NCBI GenBank assembly: GCA_013399875.1
Contig: VXAZ01001749.1
Span: 33,429-97,428 of the forward strand
DNA: 64,000 nt
Source of the DNA: Gymnorhina tibicen
Lineage: Eukaryota; Chordata; Aves; Passeriformes; Artamidae
Direction of reading: 5' to 3'
Below, piece after piece: positions 37,871-48,065 of the stretch (the stretch's first letter is position 1; every line of letters starts with the position of its first letter). The position numbers were made by a program, and so were the translations under genes. Under the pieces are notes generated by a model. That model did no database searches. It was not told the origin of the DNA and was given only the letters and a program-made list of their open reading frames with translations.

Positions 37871-38600
37871 CGCCCCGACACTGACACCGACCCCGTTACC
37901 TGGTGACGGCTCCGCTTCCGCCCGCGCCNNNNNNNNNNNNNNNNNNNNNNNNNNNNNNNNNNNNNNNNNNNNNNNNNNNNNNNNNNNNNNNNNNNNNNNN
38001 NNNNNNNNNNNNNNNNNNNNNNNNNNNNNNNNNNNNNNNNNNNNNNNNNNNNNNNNNNNNNNNNNNNNNNTGAGGGCCCCGCCCCGGCCCCCGCCCCCCC
38101 GGTCCCGGGAGCCGGCGCGGGCCGAGCGCGGGGGCCGCACCCCCTGTCTGCACCAATCACCTCCCGTAGCCCTCCAGGGAGGGGCCGGCCCAGGCGGCCT
38201 GCCCAGCCCGGGGTCCCTCCGGCCGGCAGGCCGAGCCTTGGGGAGGGGGCAGCGGGAGCAAGGGACGGGCGCTCGGGAAGGGGCATCGCCTGTGCCGAGG
38301 GGCGGGCCAAAAGGAGAGGCAGGCCAACAGGAGAGGCAGAGCGGGGACCTGGCGGCCCCGTCGAGCCCTCCTTGGGACTGCGCACCGGCCTCCAGCTCTA
38401 CAGGCTGCCCCAGCCCCACGTCTCGGCCCTGCCGGCAGCCGCTTCCCCCTGCGGTGCACCCGGAGAGCCCTTTCCATGCTCGGACAGCCAGGCCTTTAAA
38501 CCCGTGCTAGCATCACCCTTCCGGTGCTCTGCTTGCACCCTGCGGATAGTGCTGTGTTCCCCTAGCCCCCCGGCCCCCCAGTAGTGTGTCACATGAGGGA
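37200..38600. promoter_or_regulatory. CpG island between the HAD-like gene and CCDC71
   Basis: CpG-dense sequence covers exons 1-2 of the minus-strand HAD-like gene and continues past its start codon towards the plus-strand CCDC71. Head-to-head placement suggests a shared, bidirectional promoter. The assembly gap at 37,929-38,070 removes the core, so start sites cannot be judged. Confidence 0.55.
37929..38070. other. Assembly gap, 142 N
   Basis: Unknown bases in the CpG island, beginning 58 bp upstream of the start codon of the HAD-like gene. Extreme GC content is the likely reason. Confidence 0.99.
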
Positions 38601-40458
38601 ACCTGCTGTCGGGAGGACAGACTGTCCGGGGGTGCGTCTGCTTGTGGCTGGCTTTCCTCCAATACAGCTGGCAGTACACCAAACAGGACCAAGCGGACGG
38701 ATGTTGGGGAGTCCTGTTCCCGTGAAACGTCACAGCCAGAACACTCCTTCAGGTGTCCCAGCTGCTCCCGGGCTTGCTGCAGCCTGAAGATGATCTATTT
38801 TGCAGCCTGTTGGGCACATGTTGTTACTTGTGCTTCTTTGTTGGTCTCTGCCTCACTACCAGATCAAAATTAACGTTACACCCTCTCTGGCTTTCCTGTG
38901 CCTGGCACTGCTTGGTCACTTTGGAGATGGTGACTCTCACTGCTGGCTGATGACGCCGGCTGGGGCTCTGTGGGATCACTTCCCTGCCTGCCTCCCCTCC
39001 TTCGTGGGAGATCCCCCGCCTGCCGCTGAACAACTGCATTATCCTCCTCCAAATCCCTCTACAGCCATGACGTCTGCAGAGCACTTGACTGAGATTAGTC
39101 TGTCATGTGGAGGTTCTTACTCCCCCACTGACCTGTGCTTTCCCTTCTGTGGCTGCTCTTGGCTTGTGTCCCTTCCCTGCTTGTGCAGCTGGCGGCAGCA
39201 CGGGCTCTGCTCCGGTGCTGTGGTGAGACCAGAGTTCTGGGGGGAATGTGGGACACGAGTAGTTTCTTGCTCTGTCTGCTCAGGCACTAACTTCTCCATC
39301 ACAGCTTTCTTGCCTTGTGCACTACTCTCCAAAAGTGTCTCTGACACCTCCTGCATTTCCCCGATTAGGGTTTTTAACTGAATCTTCATTATTATTTTGA
39401 GACGTATCAGTGAAGCTAAAGATTTTATGCCTTGTCGGTCTAGCACCCAGCTGTGGAGCTGTGACGCCACCAGGATCAGAGTTCTCCCGGGTGCATCCTA
39501 AAGTCCTGCCTGGACTACCCTTCAGTGCCTATTTTTTATTGAAAACAATAATTGATGCTTTTATGCTGGGCAGGCAGCTGCACAGTGCCCTGAGCGTGAT
39601 CCCAGTGTTGTCCGTCAGGCCTTTGTACACTTGGCCCTGGTGATGTGTGTTTCCTTCATACCGCCCTGCTTGAATTTCCTGCTTCCTCCTCACTTGGCAG
39701 CAAGTGTCCTTGGATCAACACCAGTTTGCTGTGACAGCAAGTTGTGGACCGTTGTTCAAACACGGGAACAGCAAGGAGCAGTGCTGCCTTGCCACAGCAT
39801 TCAGCATCAATGAAGCACAACTGGAACAGCCTCCAGCCCTGCTGCCAGGTCTCCAGGAGGAAGCTGCAGCTTTGTCAGGGACTCAGAATCAATTTTTGAG
39901 CAGCATCAGTTAAGAAGCTGAGAAATGGAAGGTGATGCTGGGATGAAGTTGCTCAGGCACTTCTTAGTGTTGAGATGGCTCGATGGTGCTGCTCACAGTG
40001 TGTGCACAGGGAGAGGGTTCAATGAGGATTCAGTTTTTCCCAGGGAAAATGAGATCTGGTTACCCAAAGCTGGGGTGGGTCAAACTCAAACTGGAAACAA
40101 GCTGCAGATTTTGCTGAGTTAATCATTGAAGTCCTTCATCTTGGGGTGGATTGGACGGGATTTCCTGAAATCTTTGTTTAGGTTGGAGGATGTTTTTGTG
40201 AGAGATGTTTTACTTTTATTTCAGAGATAAATGAGTGAAAGGATTTTCTTGATGATGCTTCTATCTTGGGTTGAGCCCAGAATCTGACCCAATGTTTGCA
40301 ACCAGCCACGCCTGGGCTTGATGGTTTCAGGTCCCATTTTAGAAATTTGGGATAATTTCAGTTGCTGTAAGCTAACTGTCTTCTTTCTCCTTTTGAGGTG
40401 TCAAGGGTTGTTTTTCCAGTAATTTGGACCTTTTTGAAGCACCTGCTTACCTAATGCC
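38601..40458. other. Region upstream of CCDC71, probably 5' intron
   Basis: No recognised gene. A polypyrimidine tract with AG ending at 40,419 suggests that the CCDC71 coding exon begins at 40,420 and that the leader is spliced from an exon in the CpG island. Two open pieces with protein-like composition (minus 39,117-39,387 and plus 39,716-39,913) are discussed in findings. Confidence 0.45.
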
Positions 40459-41646
40459 ATGAATATTGCAGTGAACAATGAGGAAGAAAAAGCTGTCCAT
40501 TCCTGGTCGAGAATTTCCTCTGCAGGACATAAAGTGCTGGAAGAAGCCCTCCGAGTCTTCAACCCAATGTCCAAGGACCTTTCGGACACAGAGACCCAGC
40601 TGGTGGCCTTCATCCAAGGACTGAAGGAGGAGGGCTACCAGCCCACAATTCTGAGGAGTAAGGATGTGTACGGGTATAGCTCGTGCACAGCAGTCACACC
40701 AAGTCAGACGGAAGAAAACACGCGGCGCAACTGCGCCAGCACCACTGAGCCCACTCAGAGTCCAGCCAGGAACTCAGTGACAAAAGTGGCCCCTTTGCCC
40801 ACCAGCATTCCAGTGAGCTCTTTGAAAGTTTCTGGTCAGCCAGTCTCCAAAGGGGATTCCACAAATCTCCTCTTGAGCTCCTTGAAGCAGACAGGATCTG
40901 GCACATCCAAGACAGCGGCAGTGGGCTTCCCTACAAGCATGTATCCTGACGTGTATCCAGCCATGAGACTGTCAGTGGTTCTGGAAGCCCTGGTGCCACT
41001 GAAAACCGCAACATCCTGTTTGGAGACCAAGTACACGCAAGGGCGTCTTGGGATCTCACCCTCAGACCTTAAACTCCTCAAGACTTCAAGTCCACCGAGG
41101 CAGTTTTCTTCAGGCAAGAGCACTAAAATAACCGAAGGCAAGGGGTACAAGCATTCGGTCAAGAAAGCACCAGATTCTGCCACCCGCTCTTTAAACCTTC
41201 TGAAGGGACCAAAGGGTGGAGTGCTGCAGGAGAGCAACGCCTGCAAAGCCTCAGGAGTTCTCAATGGGAGAGTCACAGGCAGCTCATCCCAGGGCTGCAC
41301 CACAGCACCACAGCCCAAGACCTTGAAAATCAAAAATAAGGAAGCTCTGGTGGGAAAAACAGAGTGGAAGGACAGCAGCACTTACCGGGAGAGCACTGGG
41401 CAGAAGAAGAGAAGAGCTACAGAGGCAAGAGAAGCACCACAGAGGAAAAAAGCAAATACCATTCCTGTCCGAAAGAAAACTCGACAGGCTCAGAGCACTT
41501 TGAACCTGCTGAAATTCCGGACCATCAAGGTGGGCAACTCTTCCTCTGATGATGAAGTGAGGAGGAGAGCACAGAAGATTCTTAGGGTCAACCTGTCCCC
41601 CGTGATCCGAATTCAGCCCTTGTCCCATTCTCATAGTGTCCCCTGA
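40459..41646 (+). CDS. CCDC71: CCDC71, coiled-coil domain-containing protein 71
   Basis: A single-exon coding region of 395 residues (human about 467). The N-terminus carries the family's signature EEKAVHSWSRISSAGHK and, around residues 42-72, FNPMSKDLSDTETQLVAF and TILRSKDVYGYSSCTA, nearly as in human. The middle is Ser/Thr/Lys-rich and poorly conserved. The C-terminus has basic clusters (KKRR, RKK, RKKTR) that look like nuclear localisation signals, followed by the conserved SSDDEVRRRAQKILRVNLSP. The ATG has G at -3, a fair Kozak context. The function is unknown in any species I know of; a nuclear site is inferred. The shorter length than mammals lies in the low-complexity middle. Confidence 0.95.
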   Translation: MNIAVNNEEEKAVHSWSRISSAGHKVLEEALRVFNPMSKDLSDTETQLVAFIQGLKEEGYQPTILRSKDVYGYSSCTAVTPSQTEENTRRNCASTTEPTQSPARNSVTKVAPLPTSIPVSSLKVSGQPVSKGDSTNLLLSSLKQTGSGTSKTAAVGFPTSMYPDVYPAMRLSVVLEALVPLKTATSCLETKYTQGRLGISPSDLKLLKTSSPPRQFSSGKSTKITEGKGYKHSVKKAPDSATRSLNLLKGPKGGVLQESNACKASGVLNGRVTGSSSQGCTTAPQPKTLKIKNKEALVGKTEWKDSSTYRESTGQKKRRATEAREAPQRKKANTIPVRKKTRQAQSTLNLLKFRTIKVGNSSSDDEVRRRAQKILRVNLSPVIRIQPLSHSHSVP

Positions 41647-43513
41647 GTTTCTTCACTTTGTCACTTTTTTTTGTAAGTAAATACAAGCCTGGCACCAGAG
41701 CACAGAGAGGTTTAGGAATGACTCTGTGTCTCTGGTGCCAATATGCTGACTAACCTGCAGACTGAGCAGCCCACTCCCGTGCTGTTCCTGCCTGTCTGCC
41801 ACTGCTGTGCAGAACTGGCTGCAGAAATCCAAACCCCTGTTTGGGAGCGTGGGACTGTGACTCTGGCCAGCATCGAGCTGAGCAGGCCGGAGGGCTCACT
41901 TCCCACCAGGCTCCCTGAACGTGGCAGGCTGTGCTCTCGTGCAGGGGAGAACACAGGACTTTCTCATGACATTGATGCACTGTGATATTGCTCTTTTTCA
42001 AGCTGTACATTTACTGGTTTTATTTTGATCAAATTTTATAACTTTATCTATATATCTATATATCCATATATGTGCATATAGCCCAGGAACTGTGGGAAGA
42101 TGCACTTCCTCCATCCCTCTGGGATTGGGTTTGATAGCTTTTGTTCCTCCTTCCCTTCAGCTAGTCTTTTGTTGAAAGGTGCCGAGATTCCTTTGTGGTT
42201 CAGTGTTGTGACAGTCTGTCCTGGGCTCCCTTGAGCAGCTCGGAGGCAGCAGCGTTGTAGCCACTCGTTTGTCTCCAGAATGCCAAACAAAATTGAGAAT
42301 TACCAGCTGGTAGTTTTAATCCTATTTTTGGTATTACCTCTGCATAACAGTGGGGGAGTGTCACAGGGCTGCAAGTGTGTCTGACGTCTCTAGGTGCCTC
42401 CTCCCTTTGTGGGTAGCAGAAGTTCTGAACTCATGGTAGGGATTTGTCTCCGAAGAGGATTCCTCCTCAGCGCCCAGCATTACTCTGCTCTCCTATACCC
42501 CAGGTGCAGCTATGGATGATGAACTGTGACTGTTAGAGCCAAAGGGCTGGAATTGTTAGCAGGAATTGTGTAGTGTCCTGCCCACCACATAACTGCTTTG
42601 CTGTTGCTGGGTGTTCCAGGAGCAGATTCCAGGTGCTCGTAGAGATGACTGTTGGTTTTGGCTGGAGTTAAACCACGACAGAGACACAGGCTGTGTTTGA
42701 ATGTATTAGCTACATCCTGCCAGTCCCAGAGCTCAGTGGGATATTTGAGCCTGAGTTAAAGCAGAAAAGCAAAAAATTTGGGAGGACACATACCAGCACT
42801 TAAACATAGAGAGTTGCTTTCTGTGGTTTGTGGGGATGAAGCAGTAGAAGGGGGAGATGGGCACCATGCTGTGGTGGGTGGCAGCCTTGCTGTGCTGTCA
42901 GAGATGTTGTGAGAAGGTGTGTGGCAGGTGTGAGAGCTCTGTGTGGAAGGAGTGCAGGCTCTGCCGTCCCCAGGAGGCACTGCAGACGGCTGCTGTCGCC
43001 TCCCTGAACCGGGGGCATGCTGTCGGATGGGAACACGGGTCTGCGCTCTCTGCACTCCACAGGGAGGGATCTACTAATTCCAGGAGAAACACCTCGTCTG
43101 AGCAGTTGGTGTCCTGGGGAAAGGAAGAGGCATTGGGCTGGGCATGGGCCTGGCTCCATACACCGCTGTACGCTCAGATCTCTGCAGCAGTAGTGTAATC
43201 CACTCATTCTCTCACCAGCTCAAAATACCCGTTGTCTGACCTAGTAATCTCTCTGGACATTGGCTGAAGGGATGAGCTCCCCAGGGAAGTCCCAGCTCCT
43301 TATATTTAAGCCCCGCCCCTGAGCACCTGGCTGGATTTCAGTGGTTTGTAAAAGGGGTCAGTGTCTCATCCCCAGTGCAGAAAGGAAGACTGTGGTATGG
43401 AGAGAAGAGAGGAGGTTCATAATGGGGTGAGAGGGCAGGGAAGTTGAGTGTTCTGAGGTACATCTGGGTTCTCCTATCACCCACATAGAGCAGGGTGGAG
43501 GTTCTCCTTCACT

Positions 43514-43620
43514 GAGCAACCTGGTCTAATGGAAGGTGTCCTTGCCCATGGCAGGGTGGTTGGAACAAGATGATCTTTAAGGTCGCTTCCAATCCAAACC
43601 ATTCTGTGATTTTATGATTC
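43514..43620 (+). mobile_element. CR1 LINE 3' end, plus orientation
   Basis: A classic avian CR1 terminus: a phrase close to cccatggcagggtggttgga, then gatgatctttaaggtc, cttccaat, and the tail attctgtgattttatgattc. Only about 105 bp are left, so this is a heavily truncated copy. Confidence 0.9.
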
Positions 43621-46600
43621 AGGGGATGATTGCAAGCCCTGAACCCCACACTTGGGTTCTGAGTTGCTGTCAGAGATCATAACTTGCAGTGTTTGAGACT
43701 GACCTGTGAATGCCGCTGCTTGGCTGCAGAGGACAAGGAAATATTTTCTTCTGCTTCTGTGTTTTAAAACACCCTGGCAGAGAGTTCCCTGTCCTGACCT
43801 GGTGCTGGATGAACAGTGGCTCTCCATCACTGTCAATTGGCCAAAAATTGCTTTGTTCCTTTGTTCCCACTCCTTCAGACCCTTCTCATTCCCACGCTCT
43901 CAGATGCCAGGTCTTGAAGTCCTGCACTGGTGTTTCTCTTTTGGGCTGTTTCCCGAGGAGGGCTCTGAACTCCTGCCTGCAGTATTACTGTCAGGCTGCT
44001 CAGCAGCTTCCCCTGTTCCCAGACCCTTATAAGGGCACTGGGAGCTGTCTTTGGAGCCTCCTCGTGCGGCGCAGATGTCCCAGCTGAGCACTTGGCCTCC
44101 GCTGGGAAAAACAATGTGCATCAACAAGGCTGAATCCAGGTCGAGGTCGGTTTTCCTCCAGCCTGAGTGGGAAGCTGAGCACCTGAGGCCAACTTACCAG
44201 GCTACATCCCTCCTCGTTGCTGTGTGTTTTCCCCCAGCTGCACTGCTGCCTGACTCCCCACTCTTCTCTGTCACCTCTTGTCTTTCACAGCTTGGGTCTT
44301 TGCCAGTCAAGGACTTGGCTTGTACTGTTGCTTAACACATCCAGTACAGCATCCAGCTTTAGTGCTGCCATGCCTTTCCCAGCGCTGGGCTGAGTTCTGT
44401 GCATGCTTGGTGATGAGTTTGCCCCGTGTCCTTCTCAGGCCACCAGCAAAAGCTTTTCTGCTCCACAGGGAGAGACAAGCTTTGGAAATGTTTCTGTGTC
44501 ACTGAGACTCCTGCCAGGGAAGTGAGCACTCCATAGCTGTGTGCTCAGGGACTTGCTCATCACCAGTCCCGTCTCTGTCAGCTCTCCTGCGCATCTCTAA
44601 CAGACCACAGGGCCCTGAGCGACAGGGCAGCGCTGCCCTCCTGTTGTCTCTTCTTCTTCTTGCAGGTGCTTTGGGAACTTGACTGAAAGGGTTGCAGGTT
44701 GTTACAGAGGGGCTTTACAGCCCCTGTGCCAATGCTGCCTGTCAGCCAGTACTGGCAGGGGGGTGCCTTAGTCTGGTGCAGGTTGGCTCCACCATCCTTC
44801 GACTCATGCCCAGGTGTGGATGCTCCTGGTGTCCTGGGCATGTAACACTGATGTGCATGAGGCTGCAGAGGGGCTCTGTGTGGATGCTGCTCTCTGCTGT
44901 TTAGGGAAGATGAAGGGTTTGATCAAACCAGACCTGATCTAACCAGAGATCTCCCCCACAGGTCCCATCCATCCTGTGTTACTCTGTGGCAGCCTTCCAG
45001 GGATCTCTGCAGCAGTAACTGGCAGGACCGATAGAAATGCATTGCCCAGAGTGCTGTGGTCTCTGCTGAGCATGTGGTATGCACCTTGTTCAGACCTGTT
45101 TCTGTATTAGTCACTTTGAATTCATCCAAGTGCCTAACCTGGCCTGTGTTGTTCTGGGCACTGTGACAGCTGAGAGCTTTGGAGACTCTCTTAGGAATGC
45201 TTTTAACGCATGGATTTGTGCCACTGTCACTTCTAGAAACGATTCGGCTAGCGGTCAAAGGGCTGTTCTTCCAACTGATTTTTTGGAAATCATTTCTCCT
45301 TTTATTCAGCTGCCAAGAAGCAGTTTATGCTTCCCCTCCACTAGACAAGGTCCTTGAGCTTCCTGCATTCTTCAGATGTCCGTCAGCAAGGCCCATGGGG
45401 AGAGTAGCTTGTCCAGCCGGCAGCTGAAGGGGAAGCTGACATCAGATACCAGTTGAAATCACAATGTTAATTGGTAGAAATGTTTTGAAGCTCATGTCCA
45501 CTGTGATCAGATTTCACCATCTGCCACTGCTTGTGGTTGTAGAAGTTTCTCCTCAGCCTCTTCCCTGCAAGCCATGTAGTGTGTTGCTGCTGCTGCTTCT
45601 AAACTATTTGCATCCCCTCTGAGCCAGCTGCTGTAGCAATCCTTGTACAGAATTTCTTAAGCACTTTTTTGCAAAATAAGAAGGGATTATTTTGTTACTC
45701 CTGCTTGGCAGCCCACAAGTGGTATTTCAGTGTGTGGAGGAGGTGTGCTCCCTGGAGTGCTCACCTCGCTGGACAGCTCTCAGACCAGTTCATCCTAACA
45801 GGGCTGGGGTTAATGGGCTGAGACCCCCCCATTGCCTGGTGCTTCCTTGCATGGAGTTCAGCCAGCTAAAAACATGGCAGGGAGATCAGGAGCAGAATGG
45901 CACAGGTGGTGATGCTGTGCATGTGGCTCTGTGGTCCTGCTCCACAGCTGCCCTTGTTCTGCGGCCTGTCCTCCAGGCCCTCCTTGTACACCAGCAGCAA
46001 TTCTCCACCCCAGCTCCAGCTGTGGCAGGAGGGGCTGGGAGGCTTTGGGTTTTGGACTTGAGCACAGAGTTTGTGCCCTTTTAATTGTGACTTTTGCTAT
46101 GTTCGTGGCCAGAACTTGCCAACAGCCACCCCAGCTGTTCTTCCCATTCAGATCCAAGTTCCCTGCCCTGTCTAGGAGCTGGGCCTTTGGCCATGGCTCA
46201 CGGGATCCTTGGGTATGGAGGGCAGGTTTGTCTCTGAGCTCCAGCTGGGCAGTGTGACTCGAGCTGGGCAGCTTCCCAGGCAAGAAGGCAGGTTTTGGTG
46301 GGAGGATTCTTTTTTGGCCATGGTTGGCAGGGTTGATGCCGAGCTGTGGAGCGCCGGCTGCTCAGCCAGGCTGGTTGGTTTGTGTGGAAGTGACAGTTTC
46401 TTTTTCAGTCTTCAGAATGGCACTGGCCTGTTGCTCCTGTGCTCAGGAGGACAGCAGTTCTGGGATATCTGGCACCTTTCTGACGGTGCTGCAGCCCTCA
46501 GCTTTGCCAGCTGGGTGGGCTGGCACCACCTGTGGAGAGCGCAGCAGGGCAGGTTGCTCCTGAGCCCTCACATTTGGGACTCTGCTAGAGAGCACCATGT

Positions 46601-48038
46601 TAGGGTTTCCGTCTCCTTGCAGCCGGTTCTGCCTGGAGCTGGGTGCTGTTAGGAAGGTGCCAGGTGCCTCTGAGGAATCTTGTCCCAGAAGACATAAGAG
46701 GCCAGCCCTTGTCACAAGGTCATCCCCGAGTGTCAAATGAAGCTTGTCTGTAGGTGTGACACTGCTGGAACTCGCAGGTTGGACAGCAGCTGCCTCCAAA
46801 GCCATGGTGCTGAGGCCAGACCCCTCCCTTTGCTTAGGAACACCAAGGAAGTCTGGTGGAAAAGCGAGAAGCGGGGAGTAGGGAAAGTTAAAGATGCCAG
46901 CAGCACCTAGACAGCCAGCAGCCTGCAGCTTCTGTGTCTGCTGCAGGAGACGTGCAAACAGAGGAGCCAAGGCTGTGGTGTTCTGCAGCACTGCCTTCCC
47001 TCCATCCCTGCCTGGCCACAGAGCTTCCCCTGCCCTGCCTGGCAGCACTACACGGGCACTAGTGCTGCAGGTGAGGGGGAGTCCTTTTGGAGCAGGCAGC
47101 CTCCCAACCCTTCGTTTCCATCCTTCATCGGTCTCACAATCTGGCCCTGCTCATGTGGCCGCTGAAATACCTTCCCCAGGGAGTCCCTTAAAGGCCTTAT
47201 TACCGTCTGGGACTCTCTCCTTATTGTCTTAATTAGCCCTTTCCGTTCCTGTGTTCCTGTAGCTACAGGCAGCCCCTTTGAGTGTCTGGTGATTCTCACA
47301 GACATAGGCACATGGTGCTGTTTTAAAAGAGAAAGTGCTGCAAAGCTACCCCCAGAAATGCCTCCCCTCCTGCCCCTGCTCCACCACACTGCCCAGGCTT
47401 GGGTTGGGACAAAACAAATATCGGTGTTCGTTCATGGCAAGGAAGGCACCGTGTGACGCTCTCCCCCCTCCTGGCTCCCGGTGCAGCACTCCTGAGGAGT
47501 AGCATTTCCTGAGCAGAGGCATGGCAGCCGCTCCGAGGGACACAGGGGCTCTGGGTGGGCACTGCCCGGCCGCTTGTGCTACTCTCTGCCAGCCAGCATC
47601 TCCATGACAGCCGTCTCCACGCCACAGCATGACCGACCTGCTCCGGCTGGGACCGGCACCAGGGGCTCTGCTGTGGCATTCCCTGGTATTTGGGCATCCC
47701 AAGCAATGGCTGGGGAGCAGCAACTGCAGCCCGCAGGAGGGCGAGTAACAAACTTTGTATGATGATTTTACAAATGACCATCTTGTTCTTGAGTGAACTT
47801 TTTACCGTTTCATTTGTTTGTGTAAAATGTTTCTGAAGTTCTAATAATGTGTAATGTTAATATGAAACTGGGCTGTTCCACATTCAATGTTGTATATTTT
47901 GGAATGGCATTGCTTAGTGAAAAGACAGTGCTAGTATTATTCCACTCTTTGGAGGGAATGGGACAAAAACCAGACTGTCTTTTTTCTTAAATGAAGTGAA
48001 CTTTTTGTTATGAAGTCCTAGCAGGTGTCCAGCCCTTC

Positions 48039-48044
48039 AATAAA
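48039..48044 (+). terminator. Polyadenylation signal AATAAA, plus strand
   Basis: A canonical AATAAA preceded by about 280 bp of AT-rich 3'-UTR-like sequence and followed by a GT/T-rich element (tgtgtccagcttttcttt). It is the only strong plus-strand signal between CCDC71 and the laminin gene apart from one at 49,565, so it may end a long CCDC71 transcript or an unrecognised gene. Confidence 0.5.
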
Positions 48045-48065
48045 ATGGTGCTCAGAACCACCCAA

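Larger units (their letters stand above)
41647..48065 (+). other. CCDC71 3' flank, possibly a very long 3' UTR
   Basis: No recognised coding sequence in 6.4 kb. Features seen: a variant signal AGTAAA near 41,677, a TATATC/TA-rich patch at 42,040-42,082, a TATA-like word followed by a GC box at 43,301-43,319, a CR1 3' end, and an AT-rich 3'-UTR-like segment from about 47,750 leading to AATAAA at 48,039. Open frames of up to 200 codons on both strands look random. Confidence 0.4.

Noticed and set aside
37643..38510. Long open frames on both strands across the 142-N gap
   Set aside because: They stay open only because unknown bases cannot make stops. Only the minus-strand exon 1 of the HAD-like gene (37870-37717) is supported.
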